A model generated the notes under the pieces. It did no database searches and was not told the origin of the DNA. It saw only the letters and a program-made list of their open reading frames with translations. The position numbers and the translations under genes are program-made. From CAVYTF01 sp963771435 (lineage in GTDB: Bacteria > Bacteroidota > Bacteroidia > Chitinophagales > Chitinophagaceae), in contig CAVYTF010000009.1 of NCBI GenBank assembly GCA_963771435.1, forward strand, positions 392,201-456,200: a stretch of 64,000 nt of DNA, written 5' to 3'. Shown here in pieces: positions 27,052-37,048 of the stretch. Numbering within the stretch: position 1 is the stretch's first letter; every line of letters starts with the position of its first letter.

Positions 27052-30000
27052 ATGTCAGAAGTAAAAGAAATAAGATTACCAAGGTTACTTGCAGCTGCAA
27101 AAGAATTTAATGTGGGTGCTGATACCCTTATGGATTTTTTGGCCAAAAAGGGATTTAACAAGGATGAACTGAACCCCAATACAAAGCTTACGGAGGCAAT
27201 GTACTATGCATCGCAGGCGGAGTTCTCCGGGGATAAAGTTGCAAAAAACAAGGCAGACCTTATTGAAATACCAAAAAGCGCTGCGACTGAAAGGAGGAAG
27301 AGGGACGAAGAAGACATTAGTTTCGGGAAGCATGAGAAAAGGGCGCCTGCAAAAGAACCGGTGAAAGAGCCTGTAAAAACAGAGCCTGCACCCGTTCCTG
27401 CAGCAGTTGTTGTTAAAGCTCCAGTTGAAACCCCGGCTCCTGTTATTCAGCCTGAAAATAAAGAAAAGCCAGTAGAAGAAAATATTATTACTAATATTGA
27501 AGCCCCGGAGCTTGAAGGGCCAAAGCAGGTTGGAAAAATGGATCTTTCGACTCTTGATCCTTCCACACGGCCTAAAAAATCTTCTTCCAAAAAGGCTACT
27601 GCTGAAGAAAAGAAAGAAGAAAAAAAGGTAGTTGCTGAAACCAAAGCAGAGGAGAAAAAAGAAACTCCAGCAGCAGAAGTTTCAGTATTGCCTCAAACGC
27701 CTGAAGTTTCGGATGAACCTGCCCAGCCGATAATAGAAAATATTAAAGCCGACATAATTGAAGGCCCAAAAATAGTCGGGAAAATAACGTTGCCCGTTAA
27801 TAGTGACACGCGGCCAAAACCCCTTTCCCCTGAAGATAAGCGCAAACGCAAACGTATTCCGGTTGACAAGAAAGGCAATGAAGGCCAGGGGCCAAATAAT
27901 AATCCCCAGTTTCGTGGACCATCTGCACCTCCGTTCAACCGCGATCATAGAAACGGCCCACCAAGCGGTTTTAATCCAACCAGAACTTATACTAACAATA
28001 ACGGCCAACCGGGACAGCAAAACCAGGGAGGCAACAGGTTTAACCGCCCTCCTGCACCGGGTGGTGACAGGCGCCCAGCCACTGCAGGTGGCAGCAATGA
28101 CAGAAGAGGCCCTGTTCGTGGCCGACCTGTAAAGCCTGAAGATAAGGAAATAGACCAGAAGCAGATACAGGAAAAGATACGCGAAACACAGGCAAAACTT
28201 TCCGGTGGGGGTGGCCGTGGCAAAAGCCTTAAAGCTAAGTACAGACGCGCCAAAAGAGAAGAGGCCGCAGAGGCCATGGGTGGCGATATGGAAAATGATA
28301 ACAAGCTGCAGGTGACTGAGTTTGTTACTGTTAGCGAATTGGCGAACCTGATGGACGTGAGCTTTGCTGAGGTTATCGGCAAGTGTATGGGCCTTGGTAT
28401 CATGGTTTCAATTAATCAGCGCCTTGATGCAGAAGTGATAGAACTGGTTGCAGGTGAGTTTGGTTTTGAAGTTGAATTTACCGGCGTTGACGATGTGGAC
28501 GATGATGATAACGATGATGAGGATGATGACGATGAACTTGTTTCCCGCGCCCCAATTGTTACTATCATGGGACACGTGGATCATGGTAAAACTTCTTTGC
28601 TTGACTACATCCGCAGTGCAAACGTGGTTGCTGGCGAAGCTGGAGGTATTACTCAGCATATCGGCGCTTACCAGGTGACTACAAGCACAGATAAAAAGAT
28701 AACTTTTCTTGATACTCCCGGCCACGAAGCTTTTACTGCGATGCGAGCCCGTGGTGCAAAAGCTGCCGATGTCGCAGTTATTGTTATTGCCGCAGACGAT
28801 GCCGTGATGCCTCAAACAAAAGAAGCCATTTCGCATGCACAGGCCGCTTCTTTGCCAATGATCTTTGCCATCAATAAAATTGACAAAGACGGAGCAAATA
28901 CTAAAAAAATATATGACCAGCTTGCTCAAATGAACATCCTTGTGGAAGAGTGGGGAGGCAAATACCAGAGCCAGGAGATATCCGCAAAGCAGGGAACCAA
29001 TGTAGATAAACTACTTGAAAAGATCCTGCTTGAAGCTGAACTCCTCGAGTTAACAGCCAACCCCGACCGTGAAGCCACAGGAACAATTATTGAGGCTTCG
29101 CTTGACAAAGGCCGTGGCTATGTTGCTACTATTTTAGTTCAAAACGGTACTTTAAACCAGGGCGACCTAATCGTTTCGGGGCAATATTACGGAAGGCTAA
29201 AAGCCATGTTCAACGAGCGCAACCAACGTTCAGAAGAGGCAACACCATCAACGCCCGTTCAAATCTTAGGGTTAAATGGCGCTCCGCAGGCAGGTGAAAA
29301 ATTCAAGGTTTATGAAGATGAAGCAGAAGCCAAAGAAATAGCCACCAAACGTGCCCAAATACTTCGTGAACAGGGCCTTCGCGCAAGAAAACATATTACG
29401 CTCGACGAAATTGGCCGCCGCCTTGCACTTGGCAATTTCAAAGAATTAAAAATAATTATCAAAGGCGATGTGGATGGTTCTGTAGAAGCTTTGAGCGATT
29501 CGCTGCAAAAGCTTTCTACTCCCGAAGTTGCCGTTAATGTTGTTCATAAAGCCGTAGGCCAGATATCCGAAAGCGATGTGCTTCTCGCCACCGCTTCAGA
29601 TGCCATAATTGTAGGCTTTAATGTGCGCCCATCACTACAAGCAAACCGACTTGCAGAAACGGAAGGCGTACAAATAAAAAGTTACTCCATTATCTATAAT
29701 GCCATCGAAGAAGTTCGCAGCGCCATGGAAGGGATGCTTGAGCCGAAGGTGGAAGAAAAAGAAGTAGCCAACGTTGAAATACGCGAAGTCTATAAGTTCG
29801 ATAAAGCAACTGTGGCAGGCTGTTATGTTCTCGACGGCAAAATAAAACGCGATAGCAAAATACGCCTCTTCCGAGATGGTATCCTCGTTTACCCACGCCA
29901 GGAAGGCGCTTATGCCGAGCTCGGCAGCCTCAAACGCTTCAAAGACGACGTAAAAGACGTTGCCGCTGGTTATGAATGCGGCCTCACTATTAAAAATTAC

Positions 30001-30066
30001 ACAGATATCAACGTTAGTGACACTATCGTCGCCTACGAAGAAGAAGAGGTGAAAAGGACGTTGTAA
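27052..30066 (+). CDS. infB: Translation initiation factor IF-2
   Basis: GTPase that places fMet-tRNA in the ribosomal P site. The first 400 residues are a long, low-complexity Lys/Glu/Pro region with Gly/Asn/Pro stretches (RFNRPPAPGGDRRPA), variable in all species. After an IF2N-like piece and an Asp/Glu-rich linker comes the G domain: GHVDHGKT (G1, about 506-513), DTPGHEAF (G3) and NKID (G4). The beta-barrel and C-terminal domains complete it. At 1004 residues it is long but normal for Bacteroidota. Confidence 0.97.
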   Translation: MSEVKEIRLPRLLAAAKEFNVGADTLMDFLAKKGFNKDELNPNTKLTEAMYYASQAEFSGDKVAKNKADLIEIPKSAATERRKRDEEDISFGKHEKRAPAKEPVKEPVKTEPAPVPAAVVVKAPVETPAPVIQPENKEKPVEENIITNIEAPELEGPKQVGKMDLSTLDPSTRPKKSSSKKATAEEKKEEKKVVAETKAEEKKETPAAEVSVLPQTPEVSDEPAQPIIENIKADIIEGPKIVGKITLPVNSDTRPKPLSPEDKRKRKRIPVDKKGNEGQGPNNNPQFRGPSAPPFNRDHRNGPPSGFNPTRTYTNNNGQPGQQNQGGNRFNRPPAPGGDRRPATAGGSNDRRGPVRGRPVKPEDKEIDQKQIQEKIRETQAKLSGGGGRGKSLKAKYRRAKREEAAEAMGGDMENDNKLQVTEFVTVSELANLMDVSFAEVIGKCMGLGIMVSINQRLDAEVIELVAGEFGFEVEFTGVDDVDDDDNDDEDDDDELVSRAPIVTIMGHVDHGKTSLLDYIRSANVVAGEAGGITQHIGAYQVTTSTDKKITFLDTPGHEAFTAMRARGAKAADVAVIVIAADDAVMPQTKEAISHAQAASLPMIFAINKIDKDGANTKKIYDQLAQMNILVEEWGGKYQSQEISAKQGTNVDKLLEKILLEAELLELTANPDREATGTIIEASLDKGRGYVATILVQNGTLNQGDLIVSGQYYGRLKAMFNERNQRSEEATPSTPVQILGLNGAPQAGEKFKVYEDEAEAKEIATKRAQILREQGLRARKHITLDEIGRRLALGNFKELKIIIKGDVDGSVEALSDSLQKLSTPEVAVNVVHKAVGQISESDVLLATASDAIIVGFNVRPSLQANRLAETEGVQIKSYSIIYNAIEEVRSAMEGMLEPKVEEKEVANVEIREVYKFDKATVAGCYVLDGKIKRDSKIRLFRDGILVYPRQEGAYAELGSLKRFKDDVKDVAAGYECGLTIKNYTDINVSDTIVAYEEEEVKRTL

Positions 30067-30191
30067 TTCTTTGCCGTCATCTGTCAACCAACCATCTGTC
30101 ATCTTCTTTTCTTCTTTTGGGGCTGTCAACTGTATCTTTCCTTCGGCTCAGTTCCGGCTGAGCCGTTCCAAGTCCGGCACAAAAGCTATAC

Positions 30192-30369
30192 TCCTAACCT
30201 TATTGCTTGCATTCCTATCCTCATTGCTTTCACTCCCAACCTCATTGCTTCTACCCCTATCTTCATTGTTTGCACTCCCAACCTTATTGCTTCTACGCCT
30301 ATCCTCATTGTTTGCACTCCTACCTTCGTTGCTTGTACTCCTATCTTCATTGCTGCCACACCTCTGCCA
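30192..30369. repeat. 21-bp tandem repeat after infB
   Basis: ATTG (once GTTG) occurs at 30202, 30223, 30244, 30265, 30286, 30307, 30328 and 30349, exactly 21 bp apart, within pyrimidine-rich units of the form ATTGCTTGCACTCCTATCCT plus C. Bases drift between units but spacing does not until the last one. Before it, at 30074-30100, lies GTCATCTGTCAACC, an inverted form of the heptamers found after acpH. The rest of the 447-bp gap holds only the marR promoter and operator. Confidence 0.9.
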
Positions 30370-30490
30370 TTGTTTCAGCATATGTATGACATTGCTTCAT
30401 AATCCAACCCCATTTCTTCACAATTCACTACTCCAAATTCTCCATTTTCCATTCTCCCTTTCGATTAACAAACATTATTTGGCAAATTGA

Positions 30491-30507
30491 ATGTATATAC
30501 ATACATT
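30491..30507 (+). promoter_or_regulatory. Candidate MarR operator overlapping the marR start region
   Basis: TGTATATACA at 30492-30501 is a perfect palindrome within ATGTATATACATACAT. It lies 13 bp before the GTG start of the MarR gene, as expected for autoregulation (inference). Confidence 0.55.
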
Positions 30508-30513
30508 TGCATT

Positions 30514-30978
30514 GTGAAACTTGAAGAAGCCATAAAAAGCACTAAATTCAGAGACGAAAAGCATAAGGCCGTACTCAACATTCTCTATACGGCATGGTGG
30601 CTGAAGACTATCATGAGCAAAGAACTGAAAGAATATGGAATTACCCACGAGCAATACAATGTTCTAAGGATATTGAAAGGCAAACATCCCGAACAGGTTT
30701 GCGTTCGCGAAATTGCTTGCCGAATGATCGAGAAAAGCTCAAACGTTCCAAGAATTATAGACAGGCTCGAGGCAAAGGGGCTGGCAAAAAGAAACCCATC
30801 AAAGTTTGATAAAAGAGAAACCGCCATCACACTAACACAGTTGGGACTTGACCTGCTTGAAAAAAGTACAGAAAAAATAAACGCCCATTTCGAAAGTAAC
30901 GTTAAACTGGAAAGTGACGTAGCGCAGGATCTGAACAACCTCCTTGAAAAGCTTAGAGAAAACGAAAACGAAGAATGA
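30514..30978 (+). CDS. MarR family transcriptional regulator
   Basis: Winged helix-turn-helix dimer of 154 residues. Recognition region: CVREIACRMIEKSSNVPRII, then DRLEAKGLAKRNPSKFDKRE (wing with the DKRE/DxR signature). The start is probably GTG 30514 (VKLEEAIKS); upstream in-frame TTG 30487 would place the operator palindrome inside the gene. It heads a run of four co-directional genes (pirin, YceI, flavin reductase) and probably represses it in response to an oxidant or phenolic ligand (inference from family). Confidence 0.85.
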   Translation: MKLEEAIKSTKFRDEKHKAVLNILYTAWWLKTIMSKELKEYGITHEQYNVLRILKGKHPEQVCVREIACRMIEKSSNVPRIIDRLEAKGLAKRNPSKFDKRETAITLTQLGLDLLEKSTEKINAHFESNVKLESDVAQDLNNLLEKLRENENEE

Positions 30979-31000
30979 TCTTTGTTTAAAGAAATAAAAA

Positions 31001-31711
31001 ATGAAAACGATATTATATAAAGCAAACGAACGCGGCCATGCAAACCATGGCTGGCTGGATAGCTGGCATTCCTTCAGTTTTGCCGGTTATCATGACCCTG
31101 CAAAAATGAATTTTGGTTCCCTGCGTGTTTTAAACGACGATACAGTAAAGGCAGGCTTTGGTTTTGGAAAACATCCTCATAACAATATGGAAATAGTTTC
31201 CATCCCTTTATCGGGAGCTTTGAAGCACAATGACAGCACCGGCCGCGAAGCCATCATAAAGCAAAACGATGTACAGATCATGAGCGCCGGCAGCGGCATT
31301 GCCCACAGCGAGATCAATGCCAGCACCAAAGAAGAAGTGAAGTTTTTGCAGATATGGATCTTGCCTAAAGAAAAAAATATCACTCCGCGTTATGAGCAAA
31401 AGGTTTTCCTGCCTGAAGAAAGAATAAATAAAATTCAAATCGTAGTAGCACCCGATATAAAAGATGCCATTTGGATAAACCAGAATGCATGGCTTTCCCT
31501 CGCAGATCTCGAAAACAACTTTGAAACAGTTTATGAGGTAAAGAAAAAAGATAACGGCATATATGCATTCGTCCTTAACGGGGAAGTTTCAATAAACGAA
31601 CAGCCTTTGCAAACAAGAGATGCGTTAGGGATCTATGAAACGGATAATATCAGCATCAGGGCAAACAGTGATGCAGAATTATTATTAATAGAAATACCAA
31701 TGATGAGCTAA
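31001..31711 (+). CDS. Pirin family protein (YhhW-like bicupin)
   Basis: A 236-residue two-cupin protein that probably binds a metal and may oxidise quercetin-like phenolics. The N-terminal cupin contains GFGFGKHPHNNMEIVSIPLS with metal-binding histidines and a matching His/Glu later (SGIAHSEINAS). The opening NHGWLDSWHSFSFAGYHDP is the pirin signature. It starts 22 bp after marR, in the middle of a redox-related operon. Confidence 0.92.
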   Translation: MKTILYKANERGHANHGWLDSWHSFSFAGYHDPAKMNFGSLRVLNDDTVKAGFGFGKHPHNNMEIVSIPLSGALKHNDSTGREAIIKQNDVQIMSAGSGIAHSEINASTKEEVKFLQIWILPKEKNITPRYEQKVFLPEERINKIQIVVAPDIKDAIWINQNAWLSLADLENNFETVYEVKKKDNGIYAFVLNGEVSINEQPLQTRDALGIYETDNISIRANSDAELLLIEIPMMS

Positions 31712-31762
31712 AGCAAGATCAACTATTCAAAACAATTTTTAAAACAAATAAAAAACACAACT

Positions 31763-32290
31763 ATGTCAACTTACAAAATTGATCCCGCGCACTCAGAAAT
31801 TCACTTCAAGATCAGGCACCTGATGATCACTAATGTAACTGGAAGCTTTGCAAAATTTGATGCAACAATGGAAAGTAGTGCGGATGATTTTTCTGATGCG
31901 AAAATTACCTTCGAAGCAGATGTAAACAGCATCAACACTAACAATCCGCAAAGAGACGGTCACCTGGCCGGTGCAGATTTTTTTGATGCAGAAAAGTATC
32001 CAAAGATCACATTCGAATCTACCGGCATTGAGAAGGAGGGCAATGAAGACTATAAACTTTCAGGTGAACTCACTATTCGCGATGTAACAAAACCTGTTGA
32101 ACTTGATGTGACCTTCGGGGGAACAATGAACGATCTTTATGGCAATTCAAGAGCGGGCTTCGAAATAACAGGTAAGATCAACCGTAAAGATTTTGGGCTA
32201 GCCTGGAATGCAGCCACTGAAACAGGAGGTGTGGTGCTGAGCGAAGATGTAAAACTACTTATGAATGTTCAAATGATCAAACAAGCATAA
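31763..32290 (+). CDS. YceI family polyisoprenoid-binding-like protein
   Basis: Lipocalin-like beta barrel of 175 residues that binds isoprenoid or other hydrophobic ligands. It starts TYKIDPAHSEIHFKIRHLMI, with NPQRDGHLAGADFFDAEKYP and later FEITGKINRKDFGLAWN, all typical of YceI. No signal peptide is present, so this is the cytosolic version often found beside MarR regulators. Confidence 0.93.
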   Translation: MSTYKIDPAHSEIHFKIRHLMITNVTGSFAKFDATMESSADDFSDAKITFEADVNSINTNNPQRDGHLAGADFFDAEKYPKITFESTGIEKEGNEDYKLSGELTIRDVTKPVELDVTFGGTMNDLYGNSRAGFEITGKINRKDFGLAWNAATETGGVVLSEDVKLLMNVQMIKQA

Positions 32291-32296
32291 TAATAC

Positions 32297-32857
32297 ATGA
32301 ACATAGAAATTATTTCAGGCAGCCCAAGAAAGGAAAGTTTATCTATCCGTGTAGCACAGTTTCTTCAAAAGTATTTAAGAGAAAAAACAACTCACGATAT
32401 AAACATAATTGATGCGCGCGATTGGCAACTGCCTTTTCTCCAGGAAGTTTTTACAAGCGTAGAAAAAACGCCCGAACTATTTAAACCGCTGGCTGAAAGA
32501 ATGCTTGCGGCAAATGCTTATATTCTTGTAACGCCGGAATATAACGGAAGTTATACCCCGGCGCTCAAGAATTTGTTTGATCATTTTCCAAAGCGAACAC
32601 ACAAAACATTTGGCATTGTAACCACAAGCCCCGGCGCATTGGGTGGCATACGCGCCGGCCTTCAATTGCAGTTACTGATAAACGCCTTGTTTGGCATCGG
32701 TTCGCCACACATGCTGGTTACGCCGTTCGTTGATAAAAAATTTGATGCCGAAGGTGATCTCATTGATGGATCTTTTCAGAAAAACATTGATGTTTTTGTG
32801 AAAGAATTTTTATGGCTTGCAGAAAGCCTTGTTCCGGAAACAACACATGTAGTTTAA
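32297..32857 (+). CDS. NADPH-dependent FMN reductase
   Basis: Flavodoxin-like quinone/azo reductase of 186 residues. The FMN phosphate site is ISGSPRKESLS at the N-terminus, followed by VTPEYNGSYTPALKNLFDHF, the family signature. It starts 6 bp after the YceI stop and is the last gene of the MarR operon; together the set fits defence against oxidised phenolics or electrophiles (inference). Confidence 0.92.
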   Translation: MNIEIISGSPRKESLSIRVAQFLQKYLREKTTHDINIIDARDWQLPFLQEVFTSVEKTPELFKPLAERMLAANAYILVTPEYNGSYTPALKNLFDHFPKRTHKTFGIVTTSPGALGGIRAGLQLQLLINALFGIGSPHMLVTPFVDKKFDAEGDLIDGSFQKNIDVFVKEFLWLAESLVPETTHVV

Positions 32858-32882
32858 ATATTTTACTACAAAACGAAAGCGG

Positions 32883-32890
32883 TAACTTTG
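32883..32890 (+). promoter_or_regulatory. Promoter -7 element of the purF-type pseudogene
   Basis: TAACTTTG, 15 bp before the pseudogene's ATG, with TTTT about 18 bp upstream in the -33 position. The promoter appears to survive although the gene is broken. Confidence 0.5.
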
Positions 32891-32904
32891 CGCTTCCTTC
32901 AGCA

Positions 32905-34759
32905 ATGAGTGATGATATAAAACATGAATGCGGGCTTGCTTTCATCGGTTACGCAAGCCATTTTCATATTACCTGCAACAATATGGCACTGTTTTATACG
33001 GCGTTGAACAAGTTGTATCTGCTGATGGAAAAGCAGCACAACCGGGGCCAGGACGGCGCAGGAATTGCCTCTGTCAAAGCTGAATGTAGAACCGGGTTAT
33101 CCGTTTTCTGCAACCGGATGCGCAGCATTGCGCCGCAACCCATAGCAGACATATTTTGGCAGATGGCTGAAGAAATCACCGACCTGGAAAAGTATCAGCC
33201 CGATATCAAAAAGCACCCGGGATTGCTGAAAGGGCCATGTGCGTTTCCTGGGTGAGCTGCTGCTGGGCCACCTGCGCTATGGCACACAGGGAAAAAACAA
33301 TGCGGATTTTTGTCATCCTTTCATTAAAAGAAATACCATCCCGGCACGCAACCTTGCGCTTGCAGGGAATTTTAATTTGGTGAACACCGAAGAGATGTTC
33401 TGCGCTGGTAAACATTGAGCCCGGAGAATTTCAGCGGCAAAGCGACCTGGCGGCCATGATGGAAGTGGTCCATCATTTTATAGTAAAGGAAGATGAGCAC
33501 GACCCCGGCAATGCCTGAATATTGTAAATGTGCTTAAAAAATGCATCCAGGCTTTTTGACGGGGGCTATCACATTGGCGGCCTTATTGGCAATGGTGATG
33601 CGTTTGTAATGCGAGATGAACATGGCATCCGGCCATCGTATTATTATATCAGCGATGAACTGATAGTGGCCGCGTCTGAACGCGCCGCCATCCGCACTGC
33701 TTTTAATGTGGGTGAAAATGAAGTAAAGGAACTCATGCCCGGCCAGGCCATTATAATACGGGCAAACGGTCAATACAGCATAGAACAGATACTGGCACCC
33801 AAAGAAAGAAGGGCCTGCAGCTTTGAACGCATTTATTTTTCCCGCGGAAACGATGAAAAGATATACCGCGAACGCATCGCGCTGGGCTATAATTTAAGCA
33901 GGCCGTACTGAATGCCATTAACCACGATCTCAAGAATACCATTTTTTCTTTCATCCCCAACACCGCAGAAGTGGCCTTTTACGGTTTGCTCAAAGGCATG
34001 GAAGATTACCTGAACAAAGTAAAAATGCAGCGTATTTTAAGCTGGGGCAAAGATTAACGAAGAAAAGCTCACGGAAATGATCAACCCGCAAAATACGGCA
34101 GGAAAAAATTGCCATCAAAGATGTAAAGATGCGCACTTTTATTACCGAAGACGCCAACCGGAACGAAATGGTGCAGCACGTATATGACATTACCTACGGC
34201 ACCGTGCGAAAAGACGACAGACACGCTGGTGGTAATTGATGACTCAATCGTGCGAGGCACCACGCTTAAAGCAAAGCATCGTGCGAATGCTGGCCCGCCT
34301 TCAGCCCAAAAAGATCATTGTTGTTTCTTCCGCGCCGCAGATCCGCTACCCGGATTGCTATGGCATCGACATGAGCAAACTCGGCGATTTTATAGCCTTT
34401 CGCGCAGCCATCGAATTACTGCAGGAGAACGGCAAAGGCAATTGCCTGGAGGAGATGTACAATTGCATAAAAGAGTTGCAGCGAACCAACCAGCTGCACA
34501 CAGAAAATGTGGTACAGCAGATTTACAAGCCCTTCACCCACAACAGGTTTCAGATAAAATTGCGCAGCTGATCACACCGAAAGGAGTTCAGATTCCCGTG
34601 CAGGTAATTTACCAAACCATAGAAGCCCTGCACGAAAGCTGCCCCACCAATACTGGCGACTGGTATTTTACGGGCAACTATCCCACCTCCGGCGGCAACC
34701 GCGTCGTAAACAAGGCGTTTATCAACTATTACGAAGGAAAAAACGTGCGGAGTTATTAG
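32905..34759 (+). pseudogene. Amidophosphoribosyltransferase-like (PurF) gene with about ten frame changes
   Basis: Glutamine PRPP amidotransferase homologue. Reading across frames recovers nearly the whole protein: MSDDIKHECGLAF (nucleophile Cys), EKQHNRGQDGAGIA, GHLRYGTQGKNNADFCHPF, GGYHIGGLIGNGDAFVMRDE, SFERIYFSRGND, the PRPP loop VVIDDSIVRGTTLK, APQIRYPDCYGIDMSKL and the end GDWYFTGNYPTSGGNRVVN. Single-base indels change the frame near 33238, 33400, 33510, 33535, 33905, 34050, 34105, 34215, 34272 and 34540. The protein sequence between breaks is well preserved, which suggests very recent decay or locally poor sequence. Confidence 0.88.
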
Positions 34760-34820
34760 CCTTCCCGTTTTTCAACCCCAGCCCCGGCAGTATTAAAGCT
34801 TATTCAAGCTCTGTCAATAT

Positions 34821-35275
34821 CAATTATCCTTGTGTAATGTTCAATTATCCTTGTGTAATGTTCAATTATCCTTGTGTAATGTTCGATTATCCTTGTGTAA
34901 TGTTCGATTATCCTTGTGTAATGTTCAATTATCCTTGTGTAATGTTCAATTATCCTTGTGTAATGTTCGATTATCCTTGTGTAATATTCGATTATCCTTG
35001 TGTAATGTTCGATTATCCTTGTGTAATATTCGATTATCCTTGTGTAATATTCGATTATCCTTGTGTAATATTCGATTATCCTTGTGTAATGTTCAATTAT
35101 CCTTGTGTAATATTAAATTATCATAATGTAATGCTAGATTATCATTATGTAATATTTAATTATCTTAGTGTAATATTAGGTTATTATGATGTGATATTCG
35201 ATTATCATAAAGTGATGTTAGATTGTCATAACGTAATACTCAATTATCTTGATGTAATATTCGATTATAGCATTC
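34821..35275. repeat. 22-unit 21-bp tandem repeat
   Basis: ATTATC-type anchors run from 34823 to 35264, exactly 21 x 21 bp, with no slip. The first 14 units are near-identical (AATTATCCTTGTGTAATGTT plus C, with A/G and G/A variants); the last eight diverge freely but keep the spacing. Each unit contains TAAT-N5-ATTA. The 7-codon length leaves two plus-strand frames open, but they encode only a heptapeptide repeat and have no credible start. It fills most of the gap between the purF-type pseudogene and sixA. Confidence 0.95.
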
Positions 35276-35441
35276 CATTAGTTAGTTTTCAGAATGTTTA
35301 AGGTCATTTTTCTTTCATTATCATTTGGGTGCCTTAAAAAGCTACCAATGCTTCTATTCCCGGGCTTGGTTTAGCTTGAATGATTACTTATATCAAAATT
35401 TTAAAAGCAAATTGTATCATTTTTGACAATAGCTTTGACAA

Positions 35442-35933
35442 ATGAGATCATTATTTCTTATCCGCCATGCCAAAAGCAGTTGGGATGATGCTTCCCAAAC
35501 AGATTTTGATCGCCCCCTAAATAGCCGCGGCCATCGCGATGCCCCTGAAATGGCAAAGCGCCTGCACGAGAAAAGAGAAAATATTGACCTTTTCATTTCA
35601 AGCCCTGCCAAACGCACCTTAACTACCTGCGAGTATTTTGCAAAAACTTTTGGCAAAAAAAACAAAGACATTATAAAGGCCCCTCAATTATACGAGGCAA
35701 ATCCTCCTGCTTTTTTTGATGTGATTGCGCAATTGAATGATCTATTTGATTCAGTTGCCATCTTCTCTCACAATCCCGCTATTACAGATTTTGTAAACAG
35801 CTTAACTGAAATTAGAATTGACAACATGTCCACCTGTGCTATTTTCGCCGTTCAGGCTAAAACACAGAAATGGAAGGAATTTAAAGATGCTAAAAAAACT
35901 TTCCTCTTTTTGGATTATCCCGGAATGGCTTGA
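35442..35933 (+). CDS. sixA: Phosphohistidine phosphatase SixA-like
   Basis: Histidine phosphatase (phosphoglycerate mutase superfamily) of 163 residues. The phosphorylated His is in LFLIRHAKSSWDD; DRPLNSRGHRDAP and a later FSHNPAITDF supply the other active-site Arg/His. The short length without a cap domain is typical of SixA, which removes phosphate from histidine in phosphorelay proteins. Its 3' end overlaps the convergent glycosyltransferase by 44 bp. Confidence 0.9.
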   Translation: MRSLFLIRHAKSSWDDASQTDFDRPLNSRGHRDAPEMAKRLHEKRENIDLFISSPAKRTLTTCEYFAKTFGKKNKDIIKAPQLYEANPPAFFDVIAQLNDLFDSVAIFSHNPAITDFVNSLTEIRIDNMSTCAIFAVQAKTQKWKEFKDAKKTFLFLDYPGMA

Positions 35934-36999
35934 TAAGGTCGTCGATTGTTTGTTCAAGTATATTCTCTGGTAGTTGAGGCAGGTCATAAGGAAAAGCAGT
36001 GGCCTTTTCTATGTTCGGTAATATTTCTTCTTCCTGTTCAAATGAATAACACCAATGTTGTTTCATGAGATGCGCAGCCAAATATTCCTGTTCTGTTTGC
36101 CCTGGTGTAGGTATAAGGATCGACTTTTTTTGTAGAGATAAAATTTCCATAACCGTGGTGTAGCCCGAACGGCTGATGATAAACTCGCTTGCTTCATATG
36201 CCTCCTGCATTTCTTTTGTGGCTAAATAATCATTTATGATACAATTGCCCGGAACATCAATTTCTTTGTCGGAGGAAAGCTTGCCACGAACCAATAAAAC
36301 GGTTCCTTTTAAGTTATGAATTATTTTTAACATTTTTTTTTCAAGTATAGATTTTTGAGGTTCTGGCCCAGATAAAACAACCATCCAATCATATTTCTTT
36401 TCTTTCTCGTATTTCTTTTCAAACCTTGATAATATCCCAATATATTTAGTTGGTATTGAAGGCATAGAAAAAGGGTGAGATAATTTGCCTGCAATATTTT
36501 CCGCCTCTTCCAAATCAGGGATCCAACATTCAGTAAAGCGATTGATGTACTTGTAAGTATGTTTGCGTAGCCTCTTTTCAAGCCAATCAAATGGAGCAGC
36601 AATTTGCAATTGATGAGTTATAAAAATGCAGGGTATTCTTTTTGTATAAAATCCATAACGGTTATCTGAGATCACAATATCGAAGCCTTTTGCCGAGATG
36701 ATCATATCCAGCCATTTGTGTTCATACTTTATCCGGTTTATTATTTTTGGTATCTGCAACAAAATTTTTAATAAAAAAAAGCGTTTGTTTTTCGAATAGT
36801 GAATTCGGTAGCCAGGTAGTGGGATATAATTGCGCAATAAAAATTCCTTTTTTAATAATTTTAGCAAATTATCATCACCGGTTACTGTTATTTCACATCC
36901 TGCCTTTTGCAGGTGACGAATGATTGGGATACATCGTGTGGCATGACCCAAGCCCCAGTCAAGCGGAGCAATTAGAACTTTTGCATAAATTTTTTCCAC
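35890..36999 (-). CDS. Glycosyltransferase, MurG/UGT-like GT-B fold
   Basis: A 369-residue protein beginning VLIAPLDWGLGHATRCIPII, a GT-B N-terminal glycine loop, and containing RSGYTTVMEILSLQKKSILI near the C-terminus, which corresponds to the nucleotide-sugar binding region of family 28-like transferases. Hydrophobic patches suggest peripheral membrane attachment. Donor and acceptor are unknown. Its last 44 bp overlap convergent sixA. Confidence 0.8.
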   Translation of the reverse strand: MEKIYAKVLIAPLDWGLGHATRCIPIIRHLQKAGCEITVTGDDNLLKLLKKEFLLRNYIPLPGYRIHYSKNKRFFLLKILLQIPKIINRIKYEHKWLDMIISAKGFDIVISDNRYGFYTKRIPCIFITHQLQIAAPFDWLEKRLRKHTYKYINRFTECWIPDLEEAENIAGKLSHPFSMPSIPTKYIGILSRFEKKYEKEKKYDWMVVLSGPEPQKSILEKKMLKIIHNLKGTVLLVRGKLSSDKEIDVPGNCIINDYLATKEMQEAYEASEFIISRSGYTTVMEILSLQKKSILIPTPGQTEQEYLAAHLMKQHWCYSFEQEEEILPNIEKATAFPYDLPQLPENILEQTIDDLIKPFRDNPKRGKFF

Positions 37000-37048
37000 A
37001 AAAAGATTTTATTGTATGAAAGTTGTATAATTTTAAAAAATGATTTCT

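Noticed and set aside
30148..30389. Open frames on both strands after infB
   Set aside because: Both follow the 21-bp repeat (heptapeptide repeats) and show no other coding feature.
34821..35275. Possible CRISPR array
   Set aside because: Units are contiguous with no spacers, and no cas genes are in the window.
34830..35301. Two long open frames through the 22-unit repeat (heptapeptide repeats such as FNYPCV-type)
   Set aside because: The unit is 21 bp and happens to lack stops in two frames, the ATGs come from the repeat itself, and both frames cannot be real. No signal peptide or ribosome site.
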